Part shown: positions 46,201-57,971 of the stretch, piece after piece | Layout of the letters: every line of letters starts with the position of its first letter | Numbering within the stretch: the first letter of the stretch is position 1 | NCBI GenBank assembly: GCA_021234155.1 | Contig: JAJEKV010000008.1 | Span: forward strand, 16,716,006 to 16,780,005 | Length of the DNA: 64,000 nt | Source: Isoetes taiwanensis | Taxonomy: Eukaryota > Streptophyta > Lycopodiopsida > Isoetales > Isoetaceae | Direction of reading: 5' to 3' | Notes under the pieces: generated by a model | What the model was told of the DNA's origin: nothing | The model's input: the letters and a program-made list of their open reading frames with translations, nothing else | Database searches by the model: none | Position numbers and translations under genes: made by a program

Positions 46201-49200
46201 CCTGTTGTGGCAAGAACAAAAGCAGTCCTATCAAGCTTGGCTGCAGTTTCAAAGGGGGAAATTTGTTATAATCGGGAACACCAAGCAGTGTGGTTTAAGG
46301 GGAAGCGGTTTAGTCCTTCAGTTTGGAGCGGTTCACCTGGTGAAGCAGAAATCAAAAGACTAGAACCTGCACTTGATTTGAAAGGTAAAAGAGTAGGGGA
46401 TGACTGGTATACAACAGCAGCAGTGGATTCAGCTCTTCTCAGGTAATTTTATGCATTTATCTTCATGTTCATGGTAGCATATTATTTCCTTGAATTTGGA
46501 GGGGAATTTGTCTTTAAGGTACAAAAATGCTGCTGAACAAGCAAATAATCTTGTGACGGAAGTTTTGAGGGAGCTTGCTGATGAGCTAAAGGCCAAATTA
46601 AACACAATTATTTTTGTTTCCGTCTTCTGCATTATTGCAAAGACTCTTTTTGGTCATGTGAGGTCAGTATTCAGCTAGTCATTTTACTGTTCCTGCTTGT
46701 CTTGTTTATCTTGTATTGCATTGTATTTTCTTGTTTTTACTTTCAGGACCCCCGCTTTTTCCATCATATTAGTTGTATGGACACAAGATAAATTACCAGA
46801 ATGATGATAAAGATACGAGAAGAAAGATACAAACCGAGATAGGCACCCAAGGAACTCCAAACAAAATAAAGCAACTAACCAATGACTTGTGTGATATTCC
46901 TCCTGAAGCTGAACTCTGTAATGCATGTTGAGTGGTATAGTCTCTTCTAAAGAACAGCAAAATATCCCTCCTCCACAATGATTGCACTTGAAGATGAAGT
47001 ATCTGAATTGTGGGGGCAAAGTTAAATCCAGAAATATGTGGCGATTATAAATTTATTGAAGGGTTGTCCTATTCTGCTTGTATCATAAGTGCAAAAAACA
47101 TTCTGCCACATTTGATAAATTAGCCAGAGGGAACCTCCTGGAGAGAGTAAAAGAAAAATGTGAGACTTATTAAGTATGGAAAGGTGTTGCTGCATATTGC
47201 ATTACTGCCTCTTTTGGATGATTGTAGTTATTATGTCTCTGCACCTTGTCCCACCCAAGTGATTCAGCCAGAGCTATTAGTTTGTTTTTGCAGTGAGGGT
47301 AGGAGACGGGGTTGGGCATTCCCAGATTTTGGTGAGCTTATGGAAATCCAAGGAAATCTAACCAGGACAAATCAAGTAAGTTGAGAGATTCTATTTATTG
47401 CTTATATATCTAGCATCAATTGTTTGAAAGAAAAGTTGCACTTTAGAATGATCAAATACACGATGAATTGTTTTGCTTGGACTTTATAAGGAAAAAATAG
47501 ATCATGCACTTACAACTGCTAATTGGATAAAAGTTCAAAGGCTGAAGTTATATGTACACAAAGGCTTATCAGTTAAAATCTGGCGAGCATAAATTGTTCT
47601 CCATTTGCTTGAAAGGTTCCATATGGGAATATCAATGCTGTAGTCAGATCAAATAGTGCATCATATACTAGTCAGTTGAGAGGTTTAGTGCACTCTATAA
47701 TATGGTTGATCTTTCCACAAAGTTGTATTGCATATACCACTTAATCATCACAATTCAAATGCCCACCAAAGTTACACCAGGACAAGGCTTTCTCTTCCGG
47801 TTTGGGGCACCTTCAAGGCACATGCATGCCAATTACTGTGGTAAGGTTTGTGCCATTCTGTATGAACAGGTGGTAGGCACTAGAATATGTAGATGGCAGT
47901 TTTTCTGGCATTATCCAGCAACCACAAACGCATCATTAAATCCAGTCATCCTTCCATTGTACTCATTTTGTTTGAAGGGGCCAAATATGTAACCTTAGGT
48001 GTTTATTTTCTTGACCTGACCATTAGAAAGTGCACTTTTCTATCAAATATTACTGTAGATAAAATTTATTTTGTGTATGAAGAAGTCAGGTAGTAACCTT
48101 ATTTCATCTTGTGGCCATCAATTATTGTCCATTGCAATATAATACATATAAAAGTTTCATGAAAAGGTACAAACGACTGAACAATGTAGTGTGGAAAAGA
48201 CGGCTCAGTTGGTGCTGCATGACCTTGTACCCTACTGGTTGGATACATCCCAAGAAGTGGCTGTGCCAAGTTCTTTTGAAATGAGCTCATTGTTTCTTCT
48301 GACCGGTCCTAATGGTGGCGGAAAATCGAGCATGCTAAGATCCATATGTGCTGCAGCATTATTGGGCATTTGTGGTCTAATGATTCCTGCTAAGGCAGCA
48401 TTGGTACCAAAACTTGATGCAATAATATTGAGGATGATGTCCCAAGACAGCCCTGTTGATGCAAAAAGTTCCTTTCAGGTACTAACAACTCAATGACTTG
48501 CTATTCCACTCAATTAAATTGTTCCACTGCATGATGATTCATAAATCATTTGTTTTTGCAAGTTTGTACCCAAGTATTTGAACATCTTTGCCATATTTGC
48601 AGGTTGAAATGGCAGAGTTACGCACTATTCTGCAGGAGGCTACAAGAAACAGCCTAGTCCTGGTGGATGAGCTATGCAGGGGCACAGAAGTGCAAAAGGG
48701 TACATCAATTGTTGGAGCTGTCCTTGAAGCGCTGGATGAAATTGAATGCATTGGTGTTTTGTCTACTCACCTTCACGGGCTTCTTGATATGAAATTGAAC
48801 GTAAAGAATGTGGTTTTGAAAGCAATGGCCATAGAAGATGTAAATGGAAAAGTTCAGCCTACTTGGAAGCTTGTAGATGGAGCTTGTAGGGAAAGTCTAG
48901 CTTATGAGGTTGCATTAAAAGAAGGGATTCCATACTCTCTAATTGATAGAGCGAACAGTATTTACAAGGCAAATTATGTGAAGTATGGATTAAATGCAGT
49001 GTCAAATCCTGTTGGCATAGTTCTTGATGAAAGTAGTGTCCAGAGCTTGAAAAGCAGCATTGCTAATTCTTCGAATGGAGAAGCTATAAATTGTGTCGCA
49101 GTAAATGAGAATAAACAGAGGCATCAGGATGGCAGTCAAAACAAGGCCCACAAGGCTGGGTTACCACAGACCATAAGTAAGGAAGGTAATCGTATGATTC

Positions 49201-49755
49201 ATGCATGACACGGTTTAAGTACTAATATATGTCTTATGACAGGTTTCAAACATGCAGAGACTCTTTTCTTACAAATAAGCCAGGAGAAGCTTGGTGAGAT
49301 TATTGCCCAGATGCCATCATCACCAAATGTGTCTGCCACAGACATGTTTATGTCTGGATTTATTGATGCATGTCAACAGCCACCTCCAGTTTTAACAAAT
49401 AAGTCTTGTGTCTATATGCTACATCGGCCTGACAGGAAGTTCTATGTTGGTCAGGTATTAATTTACATTGTCACCATCCATATCGAAGTTGGCTTATTTA
49501 CTTAATTGCCTGCTTTCCTATTTTCTCATACAGACAGACAACTTGAAAGGTCGAATTATGCGGCATCGATCATTACCTGGCATGCGCGATGTTCCATTCG
49601 TTTATATTGTGGCAGAAAACAAGAGCATTGCTTCTTTGCTGGAGACTCTGCTTATCAATGAGCTATGTAATCATGGCCTAGAACTCGTTAACAAGTCTGA
49701 CCAGAATCACCAACACTTTGGCAGAGGCTTGTTAGTAAATGCACCACCCTTTTAG
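40281..49755 (+). CDS. MSH1: MSH1: organellar MutS homologue with GIY-YIG domain, 23 exons
   Basis: Plant MSH1 suppresses illegitimate recombination and mismatches in mitochondria and plastids. I place exons at 40281-40540, 40852-40963, 41049-41146, 41348-41423, 41855-41974, 42223-42270, 42385-42449, 42795-42880, 43212-43376, 43563-43672, 43891-43996, 44082-44157, 44655-44713, 44798-44865, 45594-45767, 45835-46041, 46183-46442, 46519-46662, 47294-47375, 48167-48478, 48603-49185, 49243-49454 and 49534-49755. Every junction keeps phase; the total is 3645 nt, 1214 residues (Arabidopsis about 1118). All introns are GT-AG except intron 13 (GC-AG). Residues 1 to about 80 look like a transit peptide ending near SRSYSEG. 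The mismatch-contact motif VGEFYEAVG opens exon 5 (about residue 183). Walker A GPNGGGKS is at about 819-826, Walker B LVLVDELCRGTE at about 895-906. The GIY-YIG domain spans exons 22-23 (CVYMLHRPDRKFYVGQTDNL). All key motifs are intact, so it is probably functional. Exon 1 is the least certain. Confidence 0.93.
43015..43065 (+). repeat. LINE RT scrap in MSH1 intron 8
   Basis: Within the intron 42881-43211, 51 bp read GVRQGCPLSPILFGLYK, a perfect LINE reverse transcriptase block close to the one in the LINE at 38630. I recognise no further LINE sequence around it. Confidence 0.6.
44510..44551. repeat. Perfect 15-bp inverted repeat in MSH1 intron 12
   Basis: CTTCGGCTAAGGCTA (44510-44524) is the exact reverse complement of TAGCCTTAGCCGAAG (44537-44551), with a 12-nt loop. 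The GC content is higher than in the surrounding intron. Confidence 0.9.
44714..44797 (+). other. GC-AG intron (intron 13) of MSH1
   Basis: The reading frame needs exon 13 to end at 44713 (codon split G|CG). The next bases are GCAAGG, a typical GC-AG donor, and the intron ends ATTGCAG. No GT nearby gives a consistent frame. Confidence 0.75.
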
Positions 49756-51104
49756 CAATTTAAAACATCTGTACCAAAAAACATCGTAGGTAAAGAATGC
49801 AAATCCCCCTCCTAGTCTAATGCATCACATAAAACCCTTAAAATTTGTTGGGCCTTGCATTAAAGAACCTGATTTTTTTGAAGGTGGAAAAAGAAGGGCG
49901 CTCTCAAACACGTGTCTTCTTACCACCATTTTTGACAATGACCCAAGATTATAGCTATGCACTTTTCTTGTGAATATGAAGCACCTTCACATTGTAATGT
50001 ATGTAATGTATAACTTGCCTTGTAGACCTTCGGGTCCATTGACGAAACAATGTTAAAATTGTGGTTTTTATCAACTAAAAGCAACCAAATCTTTAGGGGG
50101 TGTGCCTGCAGATAAGGCCAGATTGTAAAATTGACAAGAATGTTGAGGTAAGAAATGGCCAAAGACGTTCTTTGCAGCCTTAAATATCTAATTCTGAGTT
50201 GCCTATAGAAAAGAGGCACCAGAATTAGAGTTGCGTAAAATAGCAGGGGGTCAAAGGGAGGTTCGATTGGCATCTCCATGTAGCAAGTGCCTCCTATCAC
50301 GCAATGGGTTTCCATCTTGTTTGAAGATTTTCGAGAGCTTTCATGGGGAAACATACCAATTTTTTTTTTCCATACCATATGACAGTGAGCTCTAAAAACT
50401 AGCTTTTACATGACGTTTCCACGTGTTAAAGAGAGAGGGATTCAACTTGCTATTACCATAGGCATCCTGAGTCGCACTAACAAAATTCACGCAATGGGTA
50501 TGGCGCCTTTCCTTCATGACAATAGATGGGATTTTTTTTGTCTGGTGCTCATTATGAAGTAGTTTAAAGAGGAACTAAGAATGTTGATGCATCACATTAC
50601 ACGTGATTATTGGTATTGTTGGAACTCAAGTTTGGAGGTGATAAAGAACTCTCAAAGGGCTATGATGTACTTGTTGTGACACTAATTTGCCTCTACATAT
50701 CACCGTTTGACTGGTTTTGAGGACTTCTTGGATGGACGGTTTGAATCAACCTATTGTTTATCTTAACCCAGCCTTTTTAGCTACGCTGTGTCATTCTATA
50801 CGGTATGTTTGGGGAGAAATATCTTATATTGTTTGTTGCATTACTTCAGAACCAAGAATGGTGATGCATCTCATTGTAGGTGATTATTGCTGTTATTTTG
50901 GGACTCAAGTTCAGAGGTGATAATGTAAGTATCAGCATTTGCCTTGTCATGGGGACCTCTTGGTAATATAAGGAAAAAACCCACACATAATTTTTTGGCT
51001 TACACGGGAAAAGTTACTACACTTTGCACTTTCTCTAAACTACATTTTACCCTTTCTCTAAACTACACTTTGCACTTTTGTCCCCTACACTTTGCACCTT
51101 TTTA
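49756..51104. other. MSH1 downstream region, no recognised gene
   Basis: The 152-codon - strand frame at 49920-50378 has no recognisable domain. Two imperfect copies of a block of the form GCATC-CATTA...GTGATTATTG...ACTCAAGTT...GAGGTGATAA lie at about 50587-50643 and 50868-50925. Confidence 0.45.
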
Positions 51105-52330
51105 TTCTATTTTTTGATGGAACGGAACTTTTAATTACTCAACAAAAAACAAGTACATAGTTGTCAAGGTTAACATACCTTTGACATAATATAAAAAGGA
51201 GAATCAATAAATACTATAAGAGGATGATAAAGACTGAGATCAAGTGATTTTGCATCTTCAAAATTTTCTTCAACATTTGCTATGTACAAAAGTAACCCCA
51301 GGAACTAGAACCGCAGGAACAGGTTAGACATCTTCTTTCTAGAACCAAATACATTCTTTTATTGTACTCTCGACACCAAGCTCCAACAAACTGGGAGGGG
51401 ATAACCATGGAATACCAACCTAGCTATGCAGGAAAGCGAAAAGCCAAAGAAAATGGAAGTTCATATCTGCAAATGCTCTAATTCCCTCTGACACAAATTT
51501 GCCTATATGAAAATGAAAATCATTGCTCAAAGCTATGAACTGATTTGACTCAATCACCTTTATTCCTTTGGTATTGACTGTAGGATCAGGATCATCCCAA
51601 AGAATGGAGCTCGTTTCCATATTAAGATAGACCCCAGAAGCAAAGGCAAATAAATGAATACAATAAGAAAATTTGTCTATAACTTCATTCTTTGCCTTAA
51701 GCATAATAAAAGTATCATCAGCATATTGCAGAATAGTCAATTGTTCACTGGTACCAGGCATATGAAGGTCAATGATCTGATTAAAAGTTTGTAAACAGTA
51801 TATGAGCACGACAAGAATTTTAACCACAGTTAGGAAAAGATAGGGTGCTTGAGGGAAGCCTTGTCTAACTCCTTTCTGAACGGGGAAGAATTCAGTAGGA
51901 GATCCATTTATTATCAAAGCACACTAAGCATTGCTATTTAGCCCCATACTTCTCTGTATTGGCTGAGGATGATTACCAACACGGTCCATAGCATTCCTTA
52001 GGAAATTCCAGTTAATACAATCGTAAGCTCTCCTAAAATCAAGCTTAAGAAGGCGGCAATATTGGTTGGAGATTTTATTCCAGCGTAAAGCTTCATTAGC
52101 AGCAACATAATTATCTAGAATAAATCTCTTGGACAAGAATGCTGACTGGCAGCTTGAAATAGTATTTTGCAAATGGGATCTCTGCAATAATTTTAGCCAC
52201 TATCTTGTAAGTAGTATTGGTAAGAGAGATTGGCCTCCATTCATTGAAAACAAAGGGTTTCATTTTTTGGAAATAAAAGAAATCATGCTCAAAGAGTAGG
52301 CTAGATGCAGATTCATGCAAAACCAATAAC
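51105..52330 (-). mobile_element. L1-type LINE reverse transcriptase fragment
   Basis: On the - strand the RT reads FVFNEWRPISLTNTTYKIVA (about 52250), SCQSAFLSKRFILDNYVAAN (about 52145) and LLKLDFRRAYDCINWNFL (about 52050). It continues with FFPVQKGVRQGFPQAPYLF (about 51890) and LTILQYADDTFIMLKAKNEV (about 51750, active site YADD). A frame change lies near 51920. Downstream the sequence reaches an A-rich - strand end at about 51105 (ATCAAAAAATAGAATAAAAA), a likely retroposon 3' end. Endonuclease and upstream ORF are missing, so the copy is 5'-truncated. Confidence 0.85.
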
Positions 52331-53655
52331 CCCTAATAAACAGGGTGAGCCATCGAATCAACCCATCTAACTGAGCCGATGGAACGAGCCAACCCTCTTG
52401 TCTCACCCAAAGAGGACCAACTAAAATGACCAGCCACGAAGAATGCAATCCAGAATGGCACCAAGTTGGATGAAGGAGCCAACTAATTGAGATGGAGGCT
52501 GCCAAGTCAGTGGAGAGCTAACAATGGCGATCCCATGACACCACTGAGTTCGATGGCGAGCCAACCACCACCAAGTCGGGTGGGGAGGCAACAACAACAA
52601 GCCAAACATGTATAATTCTAATTTACATTAGCTGGCTTACATTATACACTTTTCTATTGAGTAAAGGCACAAAAGATAGAAGCCAATAAAAGTTGTTTGT
52701 TGTAATTCTTCATGCAGATGGAGCACACTTACTTGTATCATTTGTCGAATCCTCCTGAAACGAAGTGTACTAAACCTTCTTGTTGTTTGAAGCATTTAAT
52801 CAAGTGTGCTCAGGGAACTACCTCTGTGCATTATCTCACTCTCCAAAGAGGTTGAGGAATCTACTCAAGCTATCAAGCATTCACAAGTTTTGACGAGCTT
52901 CATTTGCCTCCCAAAAATCCTATACTTGCCTAGTTGCAAAAAGATTTTAATCATATTGTGACGAGTTGATACCACTGAAGAATGCAGCTACGATTATTGA
53001 TCAATATTGTCAGAGAAGGTTTATATTGAAGTGTTAACCTTCTCGATTACACTTCATTATAAATTGCCTCAAAATAGAAAGGCACTATAAACCCAATCTG
53101 CAGGACTCAACTTGAATGATCGACAACACCATATGGGATCATCATGCATGCCTTCGATTGAAAAGAGGAATTATTGATTGAGAAAGGTTGTCTAGATGGT
53201 GAATCTAGAATAAAATAAGAAGGAACCAAATTTTGCTAGAAATTGTGATATGGAGCGGCTCGGGGGAGCAGTTCAAGCCCAACAAAGGTCTACTGGCAAA
53301 AATAATTCATGGTCAATTCTTATCTGTTGACTTTCCTTACCTTTTCCTTCAAGATATTTCCGGATGCAAAAAGGTTGATCCCAGAAAAGGCCCTTCTATC
53401 TGTATAAATCTGTCAAGAATCTTGAACTTATTCATTCGATCCAGGCTTGCTAAAAGCCCTCGCCTCTGTTTTAAGCTGTCAGAATACTCAGACATAGCTA
53501 TTGCTAGTGCTGCCTTATTGTAGCTGAGATTTGACGATCCCTGTTGAAGGCAAGATAAAGACTCTTGTGTGTGCTTGAGCCCAGTTGGGTGGATAAAGAG
53601 AGCTCCTATCAGTTGTACAGGCTTCACACCGGTTGTTTACTTCTGAATAATTGAT
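52331..53655. other. Unassigned stretch
   Basis: No recognised gene. 52360-52600 has a higher GC content and recurring GAGCCAACC-like words. The small frames at 53233-53523 (+) and 53349-53627 (-) have no recognisable domain. Confidence 0.45.
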
Positions 53656-54020
53656 TTCTACTTTCTTTCTGCTGCTTTGGCTTTCCGTACTGCTTCATCC
53701 AATGTTTGTGGTCCAATGAGTCTAAGTTCTGCATATAGTTCGTCCCTTAGCCCAGACATAAATTTTCTTGTTAATTCCTTATCGCTGAGACCTTCCATTT
53801 GTACCGATATGTGGTAAATTTGCTTGTATACTGATAGACAGATTCTCGTTCCCCTTGTGTGAACATATCCCACTCCCTTCTCAGATCTACATAGTAACTT
53901 GCAGGCAAATTATGACTTTCGAAGGCTCTTCTAAATTCTTGCCATGTCTTAATCACAGGGACCATCTTCTTCCTTCCCTGCCACCAAATTCGAGTTACAT
54001 CTGTAAGATATTTATCCATT
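53656..54020 (-). pseudogene. Ty3/gypsy gag fragment
   Basis: On the - strand it reads YLTDVTRIWWQG, TWQEFRRAFESHNLPASYYV and FTQGERESVYQYTSKFTTYR. After a frame change it continues MEGLSDKELTRKFMSGLRDE and TLDEAVRKAKAAERK, the standard retrotransposon gag core. The upstream side is interrupted at about 54050 by an A-tailed retroposon, and no protease follows within the window on the left. Confidence 0.8.
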
Positions 54021-54056
54021 GCCTACAGTTTTTGCAATTAAGTTGCTCCAACTCTC

Positions 54057-54800
54057 TCTTTTATTTTTTTATTTTTTTATTTTTTTGAGAGTAAGAGTAG
54101 ATTTTTCCATTAATCAAGAGAAACAGTACATAGTTCTGCTAATCATAGCCGGAAGTAGTGAAGCAAAAATTTATACAACTATAACCTTTCCTTAAGAGGA
54201 AAAGGCTGATAGATAAGATGCAAAGTAAGAAGACAAACCGATTGACTATGGAGGTATCACAGAGGCAGATTTCTTTTTTTACAATGAGTAAGAATACTCC
54301 AAGTACAAATTTCAGCCACGACCCCAACAAGACCCATGCCATACATGACCAACACCTGGAAAATGATATAGCCAACAAAAACCCATATAAGATGAAGAAT
54401 TAGAGTTGAGCAAATAGTGGCAAAGAAGGAGTTCCAGAGAACATCAGAAAAGGCCAGCAAGGTAGTTAGATTATGAGGAGAGGGAATCAAGTTTAGCATT
54501 GAAGAAAGAGTAGAAAGAGTCAGCAGAGCCAAAGGTATAAAGGTCAACTCTCAGCTCAGCAGCTTCATCCAAGCAGGAATCAAGGTTACTAGAATCACTT
54601 AGGATCAGCAAGGATCCATACAAGTCTGCCAGAAGTCTGTGAGTGTAGTACAACTCCCTGTATCTTGTGAATTGTCCCGCTGACATATAGTAGTGATGCA
54701 TGGAGATAAAGCCAAACATGCAATAGACTTGGACAACCTCTCTGCAAAACAATCTTGCCCAATCTATTTTATTGTCCAGACCTTCCTGATCCACACTAAG
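54057..54800 (-). mobile_element. Possible A-tailed retroposon (LINE 3' part)
   Basis: On the - strand the segment ends in AAAAAAATAAAAAAATAAAA at 54057-54085, a typical retroposon tail, directly beside the gypsy gag start. The frame 54794-54471 has no domain I recognise, so LINE identity rests on the tail and position only. The 5' limit is unknown. Confidence 0.4.
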
Positions 54801-56029
54801 CTTTCCTATCAGATCATTTAAATCATGTCTTCACCCTTCCTTATGAGACGGTCCTCCAGATCCCCATCATTCCTCTTACACAGATTCAGATAAGCTACCA
54901 AGATCAAGAAAAATAGAATTAGAATGTCAGATTTGTTAATGATGGAATAAATTCTACTAACTTTGTAGTGGCATTTACCATTCAAACACCAGTTAGTTGC
55001 TTTAGGAACATACTGATTCAGCCAAGTATGAGGGAGGATAGATTTGAGGATAGATTTGTTAATGATGGAATAAATTCTAGGTTTTTGTAAATTGCTTTTT
55101 GAAGAAGTCCGCTTCATGTTGTTGTACTACAGTAGACTCTATGTAAGCAATGAAAAGAATGTGGAATCTTTCTGAGACCATTATGAGAGATGTTGATTGA
55201 TAGGTATGACCACATGTAGGCCTGTAACATGTAGCATTTTCCCTATAAAATACATGGTCGAATGGTATGTAAAAAGCACGTTCGACATATTGCATCTTCA
55301 TTCATAGGGTGTATTTCATTTGTCATTTCAATCTTTGGTAGTGCTTGTACATTGTTACTCTATCAACTTTTCTAGGCTTGCATCAAGTTGCCACTTGCAT
55401 GAGACGTGTTGCATAATGCATGTATTTTGCCCCTATCATGAACGTTAGTGCTTCTACCTGTGCATGTCTTTGCTTTCAACACACTCTTAGTCGGCATAGA
55501 CCATTTCACTATCATAAACACATTATCAATTTTCAAACATGTTATAAATTTAGACCAAAGTACGATTGGATACGATAGATACATAATCATAGATCGATCA
55601 TCAAATGTGCCTTGCTACTTTTAAACTTTGCATGTCCTTGGTTTCATTGTGAATCGAGCACGTCACAAATTTAAGTCAATTTTGATCAAATACAATAGAT
55701 CAGTCATTATTGATCCTCAACTCTGATTGGCATTAATTAAATCACTTTAAATGCAAGTATATTGTCAAGCATGGTTTCTAGATTTCAAATGTATCACATG
55801 CAGTGGCAAATTTAACATGGTCCATAACAAGAGGCTTCACTGGTAGAGTATGTTGGCTTCTCTTATTTCAAATACTTATAAGAGAGGTAATGATTACAAT
55901 GGGTTCTCCTAAAACTGCACAGAAGTCTAAATCAGGAAAGCAAAACATTCAGAAAAGCATCTCAGTCAATTAGAGTTTCTTACATTCTTTTTTATCTTGT
56001 CACTACAGGGATAGGAACACATGAATCTT
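54801..56029. other. Unassigned stretch with a short repeat
   Basis: No gene recognised. GATTTGTTAATGATGGAATA followed by AATTCTA occurs at about 54930 and again at about 55051, 121 bp apart. Confidence 0.45.
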
Positions 56030-57119
56030 GAATGATGTTACAGTCTTCTTGACCATGGCTCAAAATTTAATACAGGGCTCTTAGGGAAGGATGTTTTCTG
56101 CATCCCATTCAAGGAATATCTATTCGATCGACCAAGGGAAGAGTGGCTTCCTAGTATGAAAACCTGGATCACGAAAAATGCCATTATGAAGGACTGGATA
56201 AAGAAGTGGGAAACACCGCGGGCTAGTGAATTTTGAAAAACTAAGGTTGACCTATACAACCAAGTTCAACAAGTTAAACAAGGTTTGACTCTAGACCCAT
56301 TGAATTAGACCCTTGAAGAAGAGCTAGAGGTCAGAACAAAAGTTATAGAAGTGGAAAAGGCTCGAGGGGCCGCTGTTAGATTAAAGGCCAAATGGTGCAG
56401 AGGTTGACCATGATAGCTCTAAATGTTTTTTTAGCAGGAGCAAGGTTGGCTAAGAATATATCACTTCAGTTACAAATGATCAAAATGTAGTCCTTAAAGA
56501 GGAGGTCAGGGATAGTTATGAGGATTTGTTCAAGGAGGATCCTCTTCCAAGTGATTATAATAGTCGATGCTCTTAGTGGCTTCTCTCTCTGAAGCCAGGT
56601 AAGTGACTGAAGAAGACAATAGGCTTTTACTTCAAGAGCCTTCAAATGTAGAAATCTAAAAGAGTATGTGTTCCTTGGCCTCTGGTAAGTCTCCAGGACC
56701 GGATGGTCTCCATCCAGAGTTCTATGTAGAATTCAGAGACATACTTAGGCCACGCTTTATTGATGCAATCAAGGGAGCTTGGGCAGCCAAATACCTTCAT
56801 CCGGTCCTAGCAACTGGCTTTATTTCCTTGATTCCAAAAGTCAATAAGCCTCAGGTTCTTAATGAATGAAGACCAATAGCATTAACCAATGTGTTGTACA
56901 AAGCAATCACGAAGGTCATTGCTACCCGTATGAAGTCAATCTTAGCATGTTTGATTGGATGTGAGCAATTAGCTTTTTTGCCATGTAGGAACATCTTGGA
57001 TAACTATTTGGCAGCTAGAGAGGGGCTCCATTGATGCAAGTCATCTCGTCAGAAATGTATAATGCTGACGCTTGATTTTCATAGAGCCTATGACTCTCTC
57101 ATGTAGAATAGGCTAGCCG
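56030..57119 (+). mobile_element. LINE fragment, endonuclease-RT linker and RT N-terminus
   Basis: In broken frames it reads PREEWLPSMKTWITKNAIMK and KARGAAVRLKAKWCRG (about 56140-56410), the linker before a LINE RT. It then reads LASGKSPGPDGLHPEFYVEF (56672 on), ATGFISLIPKVNKPQVLNE, a stop, RPIALTNVLYKAITKVIATR, CEQLAFLPCRNILDNYLAAR and TLDFHRAYDSLM. It stops at 57119 exactly where an LTR begins, and the rest of RT was not found on the other side. Inactive. Confidence 0.85.
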
Positions 57120-57971
57120 TGGGCTAAGGTCTAAGCAGCGATGAACAGATGAAGCACAAAACAGATGAAGCAATTTGACACGAAAGAAACAGAATGCATA
57201 CCTTATACCAAGAGGAATTACACTCGAAACGTAATGAGGAACCTCGGCCATCTATCTCTATTTATACCCAGAGGAATCCAGATAAAAGCTTACACGAAAC
57301 CGGATTCGAGAATCTTTGTCAAATGAGGCTGGATCCTCTACCTTTGCCGGATCTGACTATATTGCCCGAAACGGGGCTTTCAAATCCTGGACATTTGCAT
57401 GCAAATCGCCCACTGATACAGAAGCAGATTTAATCCACGGCTATTAATTATCAGTTTTAAAGCCCTGCCATCATCTTCAGATATGGATTTTCAAGCTTTA
57501 GGCACCCCATCGGGGTGGGAATCATGGATACCGAAGATTGGATAGAGGATACCGAAGGTTTGAGCGGTTATGCAGTGCCGAGGAGCTAACTTCGACCACT
57601 ACTGGATGCATCACACTTGGCAATTTGTACCAGACGTACATTCCACATCCACGAGCTTCTTGGTCGCATCCAATAGATCATGGATCTAAATCCGATTTTG
57701 TTTTTTATTTGAACCACAAGTATTTAAGGACACGTGTTGAAAATTTAGCCTAAATGTGTTACAAATAGATAAGCTTACATGTCAACAAATCAAATGAGAA
57801 TTTGTACATTATATTCTAAAAGAGTCTTGCCTATCACAACTATATAGTTTAGATAACTCAAAATTCTATTAGGCCATAAGCCCCTGCATTAATTCCATCT
57901 AAGACAATATGGTCTACACATTACATTTATTGGGGGCCAATCCACGAACATTGATTTACTAAGGTGTCAAC
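57120..57971 (-). repeat. Probable LTR (3' LTR of a - strand element)
   Basis: On the - strand it begins TGTTGACACCTTAG and is preceded by AAAGGGGAG, a copia-like polypurine junction (57972-57980 on the + strand). It contains CTATTTATA on the + strand at 57260-57268, that is a TATAAATAG box for - strand transcription. It ends ...TTAGCCCA at 57120, interrupting a LINE RT. No coding internal part was recognised to the right and no target duplication was found, so the second LTR is missing or unseen. Confidence 0.45.

Noticed and set aside
57120-57971. Solo LTR
   Set aside because: The 5 bp on each side do not match (AGCCG versus CTCCC), and a polypurine tract lies at the inner side, so it is more likely the 3' LTR of an element whose rest is lost or unrecognised.
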